Positions 49,425 through 58,418 of a stretch of 64,000 nt of DNA are shown here, piece by piece. Position numbers and translations under genes: made by a program. Position 1 is the first letter of the stretch. Every line of letters starts with the position of its first letter. Below the pieces are notes generated by a model. That model was not told the origin of the DNA. It searched no databases and saw nothing but the letters and a program-made list of their open reading frames with translations. The stretch is from Homoserinibacter gongjuensis. Lineage in GTDB: Bacteria > Actinomycetota > Actinomycetes > Actinomycetales > Microbacteriaceae. The DNA lies in the NCBI RefSeq assembly GCF_030161875.1, contig NZ_BSVA01000001.1, positions 2,852,001 to 2,916,000 on the forward strand, written 5' to 3'.

Positions 49425-51248
49425 GTGAACGAGATCTACGTCCCTGCCGTCGTCCCCGCCGACCCGGAGGCGAACGCCACCGACCTGCTCGTCGATCGGG
49501 TCGCCGCGACGCCCGATTCGCCGTTGTTCGCCCTGCCCACCGCGGATGGAGGCTGGGAGGACGTCTCCACGGCCGAGTTCCACCGTCAGGTGGTCGCCCT
49601 CGCCAAGGGCTTCATCGCCGCCGGCGTGCAGCCCGGCGACAAGATCGGCTTCATCTGCCGCACGCGCTACGAGTGGACGCTCGTGGACTTCGCGACCTGG
49701 TTCGCCGGCGCCGTGCTCGTGCCGATCTACGAGACCTCGGCGCCCGCCCAGATCGCGTACACGCTCAACGACTCGGGCGCATCCGCGATCATCGTCGAGA
49801 CCGCCGAGCACTTCGCGCGCTTCGACGAGGTGCGCGCCGATCTGCCGCAGATCGAGAAGGTCTGGCAGATGCACCTGGGCGACCTCGAGAAGCTCGTCGA
49901 CGGGGGCGGCGAGGTGACCGACGCCCAGGTGGAGGAGCGCCGCACTCTCGCTTCGGGCTCCGATCTCGCAACCCTCATCTACACCTCCGGATCCACCGGA
50001 ACGCCCAAGGGCTGCGTGCTCACCCACTCGAATTTCGTGGAGCTCTCGCGCAACGCGGCCGTCGCCATGAAGGAGGTCGTCGAGCCCGGCTCCTCGACCC
50101 TGCTGTTCATCACGACGGCGCACGTCTTCGCCCGCTTCATCTCGATCCTCGGGGTGCACGCGGGTGTCAAGGTGGGGCACCAGGCCGACACCAAGCAGCT
50201 GCTGCCCGCGCTCGGAAGCTTCAAGCCCACCTTCCTGCTCGCCGTGCCGCGCGTGTTCGAGAAGGTCTACAACTCGGCCGAGCAGAAGGCTGCGGCCGGC
50301 GGCAAGGAGAAGATCTTCCGCAAGGCCGCAGATGTCGCGATCGCGCACTCGAAGGCGCTCGACGCCGGCAAGGTGCCGCTGGGGCTCAAGCTGCAGTTCG
50401 CACTCTTCGACAAGCTCGTCTACGGCAAGCTCAAGGCGGCGATGGGCGGACGCGTGCGCTATGCCGTGTCGGGCTCCGCGCCGCTGGGGCTCCGCCTCGG
50501 CCACTTCTTCCGCAGCCTCGACGTGAAGATCCTCGAGGGCTACGGCCTCACCGAGACCACCGCCCCCGCGACCGTCAACATCGTGTCGAAGTTCAAGATC
50601 GGCACCGTCGGCACGGCGCTGCCGGGCGTCGGCATCAAGATCGCCGACGACGGCGAGGTGCTCGTGAAGGGCATCGACGTGTTCGACGGCTACTGGAACA
50701 AGCCGGAGGAGACGGCCGCCGTGTTCTCCGGCGAGTGGTTCCACACGGGCGACATCGGCTCGCTCGACGACGAGGGCTACCTCACGATCACGGGGCGCAA
50801 GAAGGAGATCATCGTGACGGCGGGTGGCAAGAACGTCGCTCCGGCCGCCCTCGAGGACCCGATCCGCGCCAACCCGATCGTCGGGCAGGTCGTCGTCGTG
50901 GGCGATCAGAAGCCCTTCATCTCGGCGCTCATCACCCTCGACCCCGAGATGCTGCCGGTGTGGCTCAACAACAACGGCGAGGCCGGGGACATGAGCGTGG
51001 CGGATGCGGCGCGCAACCCGAAGGTCATCGCCGAGGTGCAGCGCGCGATCGACCTCGCGAACGCGAAGGTGTCGCGTGCCGAGTCGATCCGCAAGTTCAA
51101 GATCCTCGACATCGAGTTCACCGAAGCGAGCGGTCACCTCACGCCCAAGATGTCGATCAAGCGGCACGAGATCGTGAAGGACTTCGCACCCCTGATCGAG
51201 GAGCTCTACTCGGGCGCCCCGGCCACCGAGGGCATCTCGCTCAGATAG
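49425..51248 (+). CDS. Long-chain fatty acid--CoA ligase (FadD15-like)
   Basis: AMP-forming acyl-CoA synthetase of 607 residues that activates long-chain fatty acids for breakdown or lipid synthesis. The ATP/AMP loop IYTSGSTGTPKGCVLTHSN lies near residue 185. Others are VLVPIYETSAPAQIAYTLND, VSGSAPLGLRLGHFFRSL, the acyl-site motif GYGLTETTAP, WFHTGDIGSLDDEGYL and GRKKEIIVTAGGKNVAP near residue 465. The GTG at 49425 has AAGGAG 6 nt upstream, and TACAGT at 49378-49383 may be the -10. It corresponds to fadD15 (Rv2187) of M. tuberculosis. A long palindrome follows at 51361. Confidence 0.93.
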   Translation: MNEIYVPAVVPADPEANATDLLVDRVAATPDSPLFALPTADGGWEDVSTAEFHRQVVALAKGFIAAGVQPGDKIGFICRTRYEWTLVDFATWFAGAVLVPIYETSAPAQIAYTLNDSGASAIIVETAEHFARFDEVRADLPQIEKVWQMHLGDLEKLVDGGGEVTDAQVEERRTLASGSDLATLIYTSGSTGTPKGCVLTHSNFVELSRNAAVAMKEVVEPGSSTLLFITTAHVFARFISILGVHAGVKVGHQADTKQLLPALGSFKPTFLLAVPRVFEKVYNSAEQKAAAGGKEKIFRKAADVAIAHSKALDAGKVPLGLKLQFALFDKLVYGKLKAAMGGRVRYAVSGSAPLGLRLGHFFRSLDVKILEGYGLTETTAPATVNIVSKFKIGTVGTALPGVGIKIADDGEVLVKGIDVFDGYWNKPEETAAVFSGEWFHTGDIGSLDDEGYLTITGRKKEIIVTAGGKNVAPAALEDPIRANPIVGQVVVVGDQKPFISALITLDPEMLPVWLNNNGEAGDMSVADAARNPKVIAEVQRAIDLANAKVSRAESIRKFKILDIEFTEASGHLTPKMSIKRHEIVKDFAPLIEELYSGAPATEGISLR

Positions 51249-51360
51249 TCCGGCGCCGCGGTAATCCGCGGCACTGCGCCGGATGGCCGGCCGCGCGCGA
51301 GCGCCCGGCCATCCGCGTGCGCACCCGCTCGACTCCGGAGTTCCCGACCGAGGATGCTCA

Positions 51361-51474
51361 GCGCCGGGGGTGGCGTTTGCTTCCCGCGACGCTGGCATCG
51401 GGTCGGGCGGGAGCGCATCGCCGCAGGCGATACGCGGGGGCATGCGTCGCGGGAAGCAAACGACTCCCCGGCGC
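51361..51474. repeat. Long palindromic element, copy 2
   Basis: Outer arms of 9 bp (GCGCCGGGG) plus 19 bp, separated by a small asymmetric bulge (4 nt against 3 nt), enclose a 51-nt core at 51393-51443. The core begins TGGCATCGGGTCGGGCGG and ends ACGCGGGGGCAT, identical to copy 1 read on the minus strand. Its inner stem ATCGCC/GGCGAT replaces GCCGCC/GGCGGC of copy 1. It lies in the 242-bp gap between the convergent acyl-CoA ligase and peptide deformylase genes; 51249-51360 shows nothing else I can name. Confidence 0.85.
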
Positions 51475-51490
51475 GTCGAGAGCAGACCCC

Positions 51491-51986
51491 TCACGCCGAG
51501 AACCAGTCGGCCTGCCGGATCGCGCGCATCGCCTCGCGCTTCACCTCCGGCTCGAGCCCTTCGATGTAGAGCTTGCCGTCGAGGTGGTCGGTCTCGTGCT
51601 GCAGCGCCTGCGCCATGAGGCCGTCGCCTTCGAGCACGACCTCGTTGCCGTCGACGTCGACGCCGGTGACGCGCGCCCAGGGTACCGCATCCGCGGGAAG
51701 TAGAAGCCGGGCACCGAGAGGCAGCCCTCGTCGACGGGTTCCGGTTCGCCGTCGACCTCGAGCACGGGGTTGATGACGTAGGAGATGTCACCGTCGATGT
51801 TGACGCTGAACGCCCGCAGCCCGACGCCGATCTGGGTCGCGGCGACCCCGGCGCGTCCCGGCGGGCGCACGCTGTCGACGAGGTCCTCGACGAGCGCGCG
51901 CACGCGGGGTCGCCGGGGTCGGTGATCGGGTCGGTCTTCGAGCGGAGTACGGGGTCGCCGAAGAGGCGGATCTGTCGTTCGGTCAT
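51491..51986 (-). CDS. def: Peptide deformylase, two frameshifts
   Basis: Metal-dependent enzyme removing the formyl group from nascent proteins. About 165 residues, normal size. All three motifs appear once the frame is restored: [14 protein letters not shown] (motif 1), [12 protein letters not shown] (motif 2 with the metal cysteine) and [12 protein letters not shown] (motif 3, HExxH). One base is missing in the G run at 51906-51909 (restores [16 protein letters not shown]) and one at 51695-51697 (restores [20 protein letters not shown]). The C-terminus reads IRQADWFSA. The ATG at 51986 overlaps the stop of the upstream ATPase gene (ATGA). Confidence 0.9.
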
Positions 51987-53287
51987 GCGTTTCTGCTGGT
52001 CGGGAGCCCGTCCATGACGAGCGCGGCGAGTTCGCGGGCGGAGGCTCTCGTGAAGGGCTGCAGGTTCTGCCAGCGCACGACGGAGCCGGCGGCGAGCTCG
52101 GGGTCGTACGGCATCCGAACGACGGCGCGCACGCGCGAGGAGAAGTGCGCGTCGATCTCGTCGAGCTTGACGAGGTTGGTGCCGTGGGTGGCGGTGTTGA
52201 TCGCGACGACGGCGTTCCGCACGAGGTCGCCGTAGTTGTTCGCCTCGAGCCAGGTGAGCGTCTCGGAGGCGAGCCGCGCCTCGTCGACGCTGCCGCCCGA
52301 GACCACGACGATGCCGTCGGCGCGCTGCAGAGTGGCCCGCATGACCGAGTGCACGATGCCGGTGCCGCAGTCGGTGAGGCAGATCGAGTAGTACCGCGCC
52401 ACGAGGTCGGCCACGACGTTGTAGTCGTTCTCGTCGAAGGCCTCCGACAGCAGCGGGTCGGTGTCGGATGCGAGCACGTCGAGGCGGGTCTCGTCGCGCG
52501 AGACGTGGGTCGAGAACTCGCTGAAGTCCTTGATCGCGGCGGCGTGGGTGACGATGTCGCGCACTGTCGACCGGGTCTGCTTGGCGACGCGTTCGGCGAG
52601 GGTGCCCCGGTCGGGATTCGCGTCGACCGCGATGATGCGATCTTCGCGCACATCCGACAACGCCATGCCCAGCAGGGTCGTCACCGTGGTCTTGCCGACG
52701 CCGCCCTTGCGGGTGAGCACGGGCACGTAGCGCGTGCCGCCCTCGAAGCGCTTGGCGATGCGTGCGTCGAGCGCCTTGCGTTCGCGCACCTTGGCCGAGT
52801 CGCCGAGGTTCACGAGATGCAGGGTGCTCGCGTACACGAACGACGGCCAGGCGCCCTCGGGCGCGTGACGGTTGCGCTTGGGCTCGAGGAGGCGGTCGGC
52901 CGTGAGCATCGCGGCCGGCTCGGGCGAGGCGGTCGCACCGCGCTTGCGATCCCGGCGCGAGTAGAGCTCGTCGTCGGCGGGGAGCGGCACGACTGGCGTC
53001 TCGAGGGTCGGCTCGGCCTCTTCGTCGGCCACGTGGGTCATGTCGGACACGACCTCGATCGACACGGTCCCCACGGATGCCGGGGTCACCGGAGCCACGG
53101 CGGCGGGCGTCGCGACGACCGCGCCGAGCGTCACCTGCTCCTCGTCCTCCGGGGGCTCGTACTGCTCGGCCGGCAGCTCGATCGAGACGGTGAGGCTCTC
53201 AGGAAGCGCCGCGGCGAGGGCCGCATCCCCCTCGTCGGAGAGGGCGCCCTCATGCTCGGGGTCCTGCCCCGCCGTGTTCCGCACCAT
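51983..53287 (-). CDS. MinD/ParA-like P-loop ATPase with long acidic N-terminus
   Basis: A 434-residue protein. The C-terminal 250 residues form a ParA/MinD ATPase: deviant Walker A TRKGGVGKTTVTTLLGMAL near residue 195, IIAVDANPDRGTLAERV, a switch region SICLTDCGTG and VVSGGSVDEARLASETL. The first 130 residues are acidic and low-complexity, followed by a basic RRDRKRG. Similar proteins occur in actinobacteria as MinD-like or secretion-associated ATPases; the role here is unknown. The gene is 9 nt after pyc and overlaps def by 4 nt, so all three are likely co-transcribed. This ATPase differs from the parA gene at 56773. Confidence 0.8.
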   Translation of the reverse strand: MVRNTAGQDPEHEGALSDEGDAALAAALPESLTVSIELPAEQYEPPEDEEQVTLGAVVATPAAVAPVTPASVGTVSIEVVSDMTHVADEEAEPTLETPVVPLPADDELYSRRDRKRGATASPEPAAMLTADRLLEPKRNRHAPEGAWPSFVYASTLHLVNLGDSAKVRERKALDARIAKRFEGGTRYVPVLTRKGGVGKTTVTTLLGMALSDVREDRIIAVDANPDRGTLAERVAKQTRSTVRDIVTHAAAIKDFSEFSTHVSRDETRLDVLASDTDPLLSEAFDENDYNVVADLVARYYSICLTDCGTGIVHSVMRATLQRADGIVVVSGGSVDEARLASETLTWLEANNYGDLVRNAVVAINTATHGTNLVKLDEIDAHFSSRVRAVVRMPYDPELAAGSVVRWQNLQPFTRASARELAALVMDGLPTSRNA

Positions 53288-53296
53288 GGTGTGACC

Positions 53297-56200
53297 TTAC
53301 TCGACCACGACCAGCAGGTCTCCGGCGTCGACCTGCCGTGTGGAGGGGATCGCGAGGCGCTTCACGGTGCCAGCGACGGGGCTCGTGATGGCCGCCTCCA
53401 TCTTCATCGCCTCGATGGTCGCGACGGGCGTGCCCGCGTCGACGCGATCGCCCTCCTCGACCTTCAGGGTCACGACCCCCGAGAAGGGCGCCGCGACGTG
53501 GCCGGGCTTGCTCGGATCCGCCTTCTCGGCGCTCGCGGTCTCGACGGCGATCGAGCGGTCGCGCACGAACACGGGGCGCAGCTGGCCGTTGAGGGTCGTC
53601 ATGACGGTGCGCATGCCCTTGTCGTCGGCCTCGCCGATGGCCTCGAGTCCGACGAAGAGACTCACGCCCGGGCCGATCTGCACGGTGTGCTCGGCACCCG
53701 ACTTGAGGCCGTAGAGGTAGTCGACCGTGTCGAGGGTCGACAGGTCGCCGTACTGCTCGCGCACGTCCTGGAACTGCTGGGTCGGGCCTGCGAAGAGCAG
53801 GCGGTTGAGCGTGGCGCGTCGCTCCGCGGTGTCGCCGGCCAGCCCGGCCTTCTCCTCCGCGGTGAGCGACTCAAGGCCGACCTTGACCTCGCGGCCCTTC
53901 AGGACCTTGCTGCGGAACGGCTCCGGCCATCCGCCCGGCAGGTCGCCGAGCTCGCCCGCCATGAAGCCGATGACCGAGTCGGGGATGTCGTACGTCTCGG
54001 GGTTCTGCTCGAAGTCGGCCGGGTCGGCGTTCGTGGCCGCGAGCTGCAGCGCGAGGTCGCCCACGACCTTCGACGACGGCGTGACCTTGGTGGGGCGGCC
54101 CAGGATGCGGTTGGCCGCCGCGTACCAGTCCTCCACCTTCTCGAACTGGTCGCCGAGGCCGAGCGCGATCGCCTGCTGGCGCAGGTTGGAGAGCTGACCG
54201 CCCGGGATCTCGTGGTGGTACACGCGACCGGTGGGGCCGGGCAGGCCCGACTCGAACGGCTTGTAGGCGCGGCGCACGGCCTCCCAGTAGGGCTCCAGGT
54301 CGCTCACGGCCTCGAGCGAGAGGCCGGTGTGACGCTCGGTGTGGGCGGTCGCCGCCACGAGCGCCGAGAGGCTCGGCTGGCTCGTGGTGCCCGCCATGGG
54401 CGCGCTCGCCGCATCGACCGCATCCGCGCCGGCACGGCTGGCCGCGAGCAGGGTCGCGAGCTGGCCGCCCGCGGTGTCGTGGGTGTGCACGTGCACGGGA
54501 AGGTCGAACCGCTCGCGCAGGGCCGCGACGAGCTTCTCGGCTGCGCCCGCGCGCAGCAGACCCGCCATGTCCTTGATCGCGAGGATGTGGGCGCCCGCAT
54601 CGACGATCTGCTCGGCGAGCCGCAGGTAGTAGTCGAGCGTGTAGAGGTCTTCCGCCGGGTCGAGCAGGTCGCCCGTGTAGCAGAGCGCGACCTCGGCGAC
54701 GGTCGTGTCGGTCGCGAGCACGGCGTCGATCGCGGGGCGCATCTGGTCGACGTCGTTGAGGGCGTCGAAGATGCGGAAGATATCGACACCCGTCGCCGCG
54801 GCCTCCTGCACGAAGGCCTCGGTGACCTCGGTCGGGTAGGGCGTATAGCCGACGGTGTTGCGGCCACGCAGCAGCATCTGGATGGCGATGTTGGGCAGCG
54901 CTTCGCGCATCTTGGCGAGACGCTCCCAGGGGTCTTCGCCGAGGAAGCGCAGCGCGACGTCGTAGGTGGCGCCGCCCCAGGCCTCGACCGAGAACAGCTC
55001 GGGCGTGAGTCGCGCGACGTGCGGCATGACGGCCACCAGGTCCTTGGTGCGCACGCGCGTCGCGAGCAGCGACTGGTGGGCGTCGCGGAACGTCGTCTCG
55101 GTCACGGCAAGGGTCGTCTGGGCGCGCAGCGCGGACGCGAACCCGACGGGTCCGAGTTCGAGCAGACGCTGGCGCGACCCGGCGGGCGCCGGATGCGTGA
55201 GGTCGACCTCGGGCAGCTTGCGGGCCGGGTCGATCGCTCCCCCGCCGTCGCCGTTGGGCTGGTTGACCGTCACGTCGGCGAGCCAGTTGAGGATCTTGGT
55301 GCCGCGGTCACGCGACTCGCGGCCGCGCACGAGCCACGGGCGCTCCTCGATGAACGCCGTCGACACGTCTCCCGCGAGGAAGTCGGGGTCGTCGAACACG
55401 GCCTGCAGGAACGGGATGTTGGTGGCCACTCCGCGCAGCCGGAACTCGGCGAGGCCGCGGCGCGCACGACGCACGGCGGACGGGAAGTCCCGCCCGCGGC
55501 AGATCATCTTCACGAGCATCGAGTCGAAGTACGGCGAGACCTGCGCGCCTGCCGCGACCGTGCCGCCGTCGAGTCGGATCCCGGCGCCGCCCGGCGAGCG
55601 ATAGGTCGTGATCTTGCCGGTGTCGGGTCGGAAGCCCGCGGCCGGGTCCTCGGTCGTGATGCGGCATTGGATGGCGTAGCCGCGCGGCTGCAGCTCCTCC
55701 TGACGCAGGTCGAGGTCGGCGAGCGTCTCCCCCGCCGCGATCCGCATCTGCGACTGCACGAGGTCGACATCCGTCACCTCCTCCGTGACGGTGTGCTCGA
55801 CCTGGATGCGGGGGTTCATCTCGATGAAGACGTGCTGTCCGGCGCGCTCCCCCGCGGTGTCGAGCAGGAACTCGACGGTGCCCGCGTTGACGTAGCCGAT
55901 CGACTTGGCGAAGGCCACGGCATCCCGGTGCATCGCCTGTCGGATCGACTCGTCGAGGTGGGGTGCCGGCGCGATCTCGACGACCTTCTGGTGGCGGCGC
56001 TGCACGGAGCAGTCGCGCTCGAACAGGTGGATCGTCGACCCCTCGCCGTCGGCGAGGATCTGCACCTCGATGTGGCGCGGGCGCACCACGGCCTGCTCGA
56101 TGAACATGGTGGGGTCGCCGAAGGCCGAGTCGGCCTCGCGCATGGCGGCCTCGAGCGCCGGGCGCAGCTCGTCCCGCGTGTCGACGCGTCGCATCCCGCG

Positions 56201-56695
56201 CCCGCCGCCGCCCGCGACGGCCTTCGCGAACACCGGGAACCCGATCTCGTCGGCGCCGCGCAGCAGCTCGTCGATGTCGGTCGTCGCCGGCGTCGACTTC
56301 AGCACGGGCACGCCCGCCGAGATCGCGTGCTCCTTCGCGGTGACCTTGTTGCCGGCCATCTCGAGCACATGCTCACCGGGGCCGATGAAGGTGATGCCGT
56401 TGGCGGCGGCGGCCGCTGCGAGCTCCGGGTTCTCGGAGAGGAACCCGTAGCCCGGGTAGATCGCGTCGGCGCCCGACTCCTTGGCCACCCGGATGATCTC
56501 GGAGACGTCGAGATAGGCCCGCACGGGGTGCCCCTTCTCGCCGATCTGGTACGCCTCGTCCGCCTTCAGGCGGTGCATCGAGTTGCGATCCTCCCAGGGG
56601 TACACGGCAACCGTGCGAGCCCCCAACTCATACGCTGCGCGGAACGCGCGGATCGCGATTTCACCTCGGTTGGCGACCAGGATCTTCGAGAACAT
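53297..56695 (-). CDS. pyc: Pyruvate carboxylase
   Basis: Biotin enzyme that replenishes oxaloacetate from pyruvate, bicarbonate and ATP. The 1132-residue chain has the full domain order: biotin carboxylase (1-450; RGEIAIRAFRAAYELG, PGYGFLSENPELA, FIEMNPRIQVEHTVTEEV), carboxyltransferase (about 530-810; TFRDAHQSLLATRVRTKDL, WGGATYDVALRFLGEDPWERL in part), the central allosteric region, and the biotinyl domain ending near residue 1132 with the lysine in IEAMKMEAAI. The ATG at 56695 has AGGAAGGA upstream. Reading frame is intact over 3.4 kb, in contrast to many neighbours. Confidence 0.97.
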   Translation of the reverse strand: MFSKILVANRGEIAIRAFRAAYELGARTVAVYPWEDRNSMHRLKADEAYQIGEKGHPVRAYLDVSEIIRVAKESGADAIYPGYGFLSENPELAAAAAANGITFIGPGEHVLEMAGNKVTAKEHAISAGVPVLKSTPATTDIDELLRGADEIGFPVFAKAVAGGGGRGMRRVDTRDELRPALEAAMREADSAFGDPTMFIEQAVVRPRHIEVQILADGEGSTIHLFERDCSVQRRHQKVVEIAPAPHLDESIRQAMHRDAVAFAKSIGYVNAGTVEFLLDTAGERAGQHVFIEMNPRIQVEHTVTEEVTDVDLVQSQMRIAAGETLADLDLRQEELQPRGYAIQCRITTEDPAAGFRPDTGKITTYRSPGGAGIRLDGGTVAAGAQVSPYFDSMLVKMICRGRDFPSAVRRARRGLAEFRLRGVATNIPFLQAVFDDPDFLAGDVSTAFIEERPWLVRGRESRDRGTKILNWLADVTVNQPNGDGGGAIDPARKLPEVDLTHPAPAGSRQRLLELGPVGFASALRAQTTLAVTETTFRDAHQSLLATRVRTKDLVAVMPHVARLTPELFSVEAWGGATYDVALRFLGEDPWERLAKMREALPNIAIQMLLRGRNTVGYTPYPTEVTEAFVQEAAATGVDIFRIFDALNDVDQMRPAIDAVLATDTTVAEVALCYTGDLLDPAEDLYTLDYYLRLAEQIVDAGAHILAIKDMAGLLRAGAAEKLVAALRERFDLPVHVHTHDTAGGQLATLLAASRAGADAVDAASAPMAGTTSQPSLSALVAATAHTERHTGLSLEAVSDLEPYWEAVRRAYKPFESGLPGPTGRVYHHEIPGGQLSNLRQQAIALGLGDQFEKVEDWYAAANRILGRPTKVTPSSKVVGDLALQLAATNADPADFEQNPETYDIPDSVIGFMAGELGDLPGGWPEPFRSKVLKGREVKVGLESLTAEEKAGLAGDTAERRATLNRLLFAGPTQQFQDVREQYGDLSTLDTVDYLYGLKSGAEHTVQIGPGVSLFVGLEAIGEADDKGMRTVMTTLNGQLRPVFVRDRSIAVETASAEKADPSKPGHVAAPFSGVVTLKVEEGDRVDAGTPVATIEAMKMEAAITSPVAGTVKRLAIPSTRQVDAGDLLVVVE

Positions 56696-56758
56696 GCGGT
56701 CCTTCCTGCCGGCGAAGCCGGACGAGAGGGGGTTTGGATTCTTTCAGACTAGTGAAGG

Positions 56759-56764
56759 TAGGGT
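56759..56764 (+). promoter_or_regulatory. Candidate -10 box of parA
   Basis: TAGGGT ends 8 nt before the GTG at 56773. The gap to divergent pyc is only 77 bp. Weak match, no clear -35 box. Confidence 0.35.
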
Positions 56765-56772
56765 GGCTTCTC

Positions 56773-57586
56773 GTGCACGTTCTGAGCGTCAGCTCCCTCA
56801 AGGGGGCGTGGGAAAGACCACGGTGACGCTGGGCCTGGCATCCGCCGCATTCGCCCGCGGAGTCTCGACGCTCGTGGTCGACCTCGACCCGCAATCGGAT
56901 GTCTCGACCGGCATGGACATCAACGTCGCCGGTCACCTGAACATCGCGGATGTGCTCGCCTCGCCCAAGGAGAAGATCGTGCGTGCCGCGATCGCCCCTC
57001 GGGGTGGACACGCGGACGCTCCGGCACGATCGACGTGCTCATCGGCTCGCCGTCGGCGATCAACTTCGACGGACCGCATCCGTCGATCCGCGACATCTGG
57101 AAGCTCGAGGAGGCGCTCGCGCACGTCGAGAAGGAGTACGACCTCGTGCTCATCGACTGCGCACCCTCGCTCAACGCGCTCACCCGCACGGCGTGGGCGG
57201 CATCCGACCGCGTCGTCGTCGTGACGGAGCCCGGGCTGTTCTCGGTCGCCGCGGCCGACCGTGCCTTGCGGGCCATCGAGGAGATCCGTCGCGGCATCTC
57301 GCCGCGGCTGCAGCCGCTCGGCATCATCGTCAACCGCGCACGCGTGCAGTCGCTCGAGCACCAGTTCCGCATCAAGGAGCTGCGCGACATGTTCGGACCG
57401 CTCGTGCTGGCCCCGCAGCTGCCCGAGCGCACCTCGCTGCAGCAGGCGCAGGGAGCGGCCAAGCCCCTGCACGTGTGGCCGGGTGAGGGCGCGCAGGAGA
57501 TGGCTCACAACTTCGACGTGCTGCTCGAGCGCGTGCTGCGCACCGGCCGCCTCGGCGAGCCGGGCGACATCCAGCCGAGCGCCTGA
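56773..57586 (+). CDS. ParA family partitioning ATPase, two frameshifts
   Basis: ParA/Soj-type ATPase of about 271 residues. The start reads HVLSVSSLKGGVGKTTVTLG, the deviant Walker A, once a base missing in the G run at 56802-56806 is restored. VVDLDPQSDVSTGMDINVAG is Walker A-prime and EYDLVLIDCAPSLNALT the switch region. A second base is missing at 56995-56998, joining RAAIAPS to GWTRGRSGTIDVLIG. The C-terminus has GIIVNRARVQSLEHQFRI. No parB or parS site is visible, so it may be an orphan ParA acting on another cargo and not the chromosomal Soj. Confidence 0.85.
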
Positions 57587-57607
57587 GCGGGGTGCGGGGC
57601 GCCGCGC

Positions 57608-57697
57608 GGGTTTCGAGACGCCGCTTCGCGGCTCCTCAACCCGCTGACAGCTCAGATGGTTGAGGAGCGCCCGCTAAGCGGACGCGTCTCGAAACCA
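57608..57697. repeat. Paired inverted units of the GGTTTCGAGACG...CTCCTCAACC repeat
   Basis: Unit 57608-57642 reads GGGTTTCGAGACG, stem CCGC-TTCG-CGG, CTCCTCAACCC. Unit 57658-57696 is inverted with stem CCGC-TAA-GCGG. The pair ends 10 bp before the MerR gene stop and lies between the convergent parA and merR genes, the same setting as the pair at 42138-42240. Confidence 0.85.
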
Positions 57698-57706
57698 CCG
57701 CCGTAG

Positions 57707-58267
57707 CTAGCTCGCGGCGCGCTTGGCGCGACGGGCGGCGAGCTCGTCGGAGGGGTCGACGCTCGCCGAGTCGAGTTCGACGAGGCTCGTCTCGACCTCG
57801 CGCAGCACCTTGCCGACCGCGATGCCGAAGACGCCCTGGCCGCGGCTCACGAGGTCGATGACCTCGTCGTCGGACGTGCAGAGGTAGACGCTCGCGCCGT
57901 CCGACATGAGCGTCGTCTGGGCGAGGTCGTTGACGCCCGCCTCGCGCAGCTGGTTGACGGCCGTGCGGATCTGCTGCAGCGAGATGCCGGTGTCGAGCAG
58001 TCGCTTCACGAGCTTGAGCACGAGGATGTCGCGGAAACCGTAGAGGCGTTGCGTACCGGAGCCCGCGGCTCCGCGGATGGTGGGCTCGACGAGCTCGGTG
58101 CGGGCCCAGTAGTCGAGCTGGCGGTAGCTGATGCCTGCCGCGCGTGCCGCGACGGTGCCGCGGTAGCCGGCCGTGTCGTCGAGGTCGGGCAGCCCGTCGG
58201 TGAACAGGAGGCCGAGGTCGTAGCGCGGCCCGGTCTCGCGGGCGCTCTGCTCGCCGGTGTCGCTCAT
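57707..58267 (-). CDS. MerR family transcriptional regulator (Rv1830-like)
   Basis: A 186-residue DNA-binding protein. The MerR winged helix reads GYRGTVAARAAGISYRQLDY, then WARTELVEPTIRGAAGSGTQ and RLYGFRDILVLKLVKRLLDTG with the coiled-coil start ISLQQIRTAVNQLREAG. The C-terminal half has no recognisable effector domain. It matches Rv1830 by sequence style and by its place near garA and a second merR gene. A palindrome that could be its operator lies in its own upstream region (58304-58320). Confidence 0.9.
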   Translation of the reverse strand: MSDTGEQSARETGPRYDLGLLFTDGLPDLDDTAGYRGTVAARAAGISYRQLDYWARTELVEPTIRGAAGSGTQRLYGFRDILVLKLVKRLLDTGISLQQIRTAVNQLREAGVNDLAQTTLMSDGASVYLCTSDDEVIDLVSRGQGVFGIAVGKVLREVETSLVELDSASVDPSDELAARRAKRAAS

Positions 58268-58303
58268 GTCGACCGTCCTCCCTCGCGAGCTCTAACCCTC
58301 AGG

Positions 58304-58320
58304 TTGAAGTTGAACTTCAA
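58304..58320. promoter_or_regulatory. Candidate MerR operator
   Basis: TTGAAGTT-G-AACTTCAA is a perfect 8-bp inverted repeat with one central base, 37 nt upstream of the Rv1830-like merR gene. MerR regulators bind such palindromes in promoter spacers, so autoregulation is likely. The paralogue encoded at 58419 could also bind it. Confidence 0.65.
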
Positions 58321-58371
58321 ACTCGCCGTCGTGTCCCACGGTACCCACCCGAGGGTGTGCCTTCAATGACA

Positions 58372-58401
58372 TCCGCACGAGCGCTCGGCGTGTCGTGCGG
58401 A
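58372..58401 (-). terminator. Hairpin downstream of the garA-merR genes
   Basis: A 9-bp stem (TCCGCACGA / TCGTGCGGA) with a 12-nt loop begins 18 nt after the Rv1828-like merR stop. It probably ends the garA-merR transcript before the promoter of the next merR gene. No U tract is present on the minus strand. Confidence 0.55.
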
Positions 58402-58418
58402 AAATCTTTCGCGGAGCC

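Noticed and set aside
52145..56752. A 1535-codon open frame on the plus strand antisense to pyc and the MinD/ParA-like gene
   Set aside because: It mirrors real genes in a very GC-rich sequence, has low-complexity Arg/Asp/Glu/Val-rich translation, and shows no family motif.
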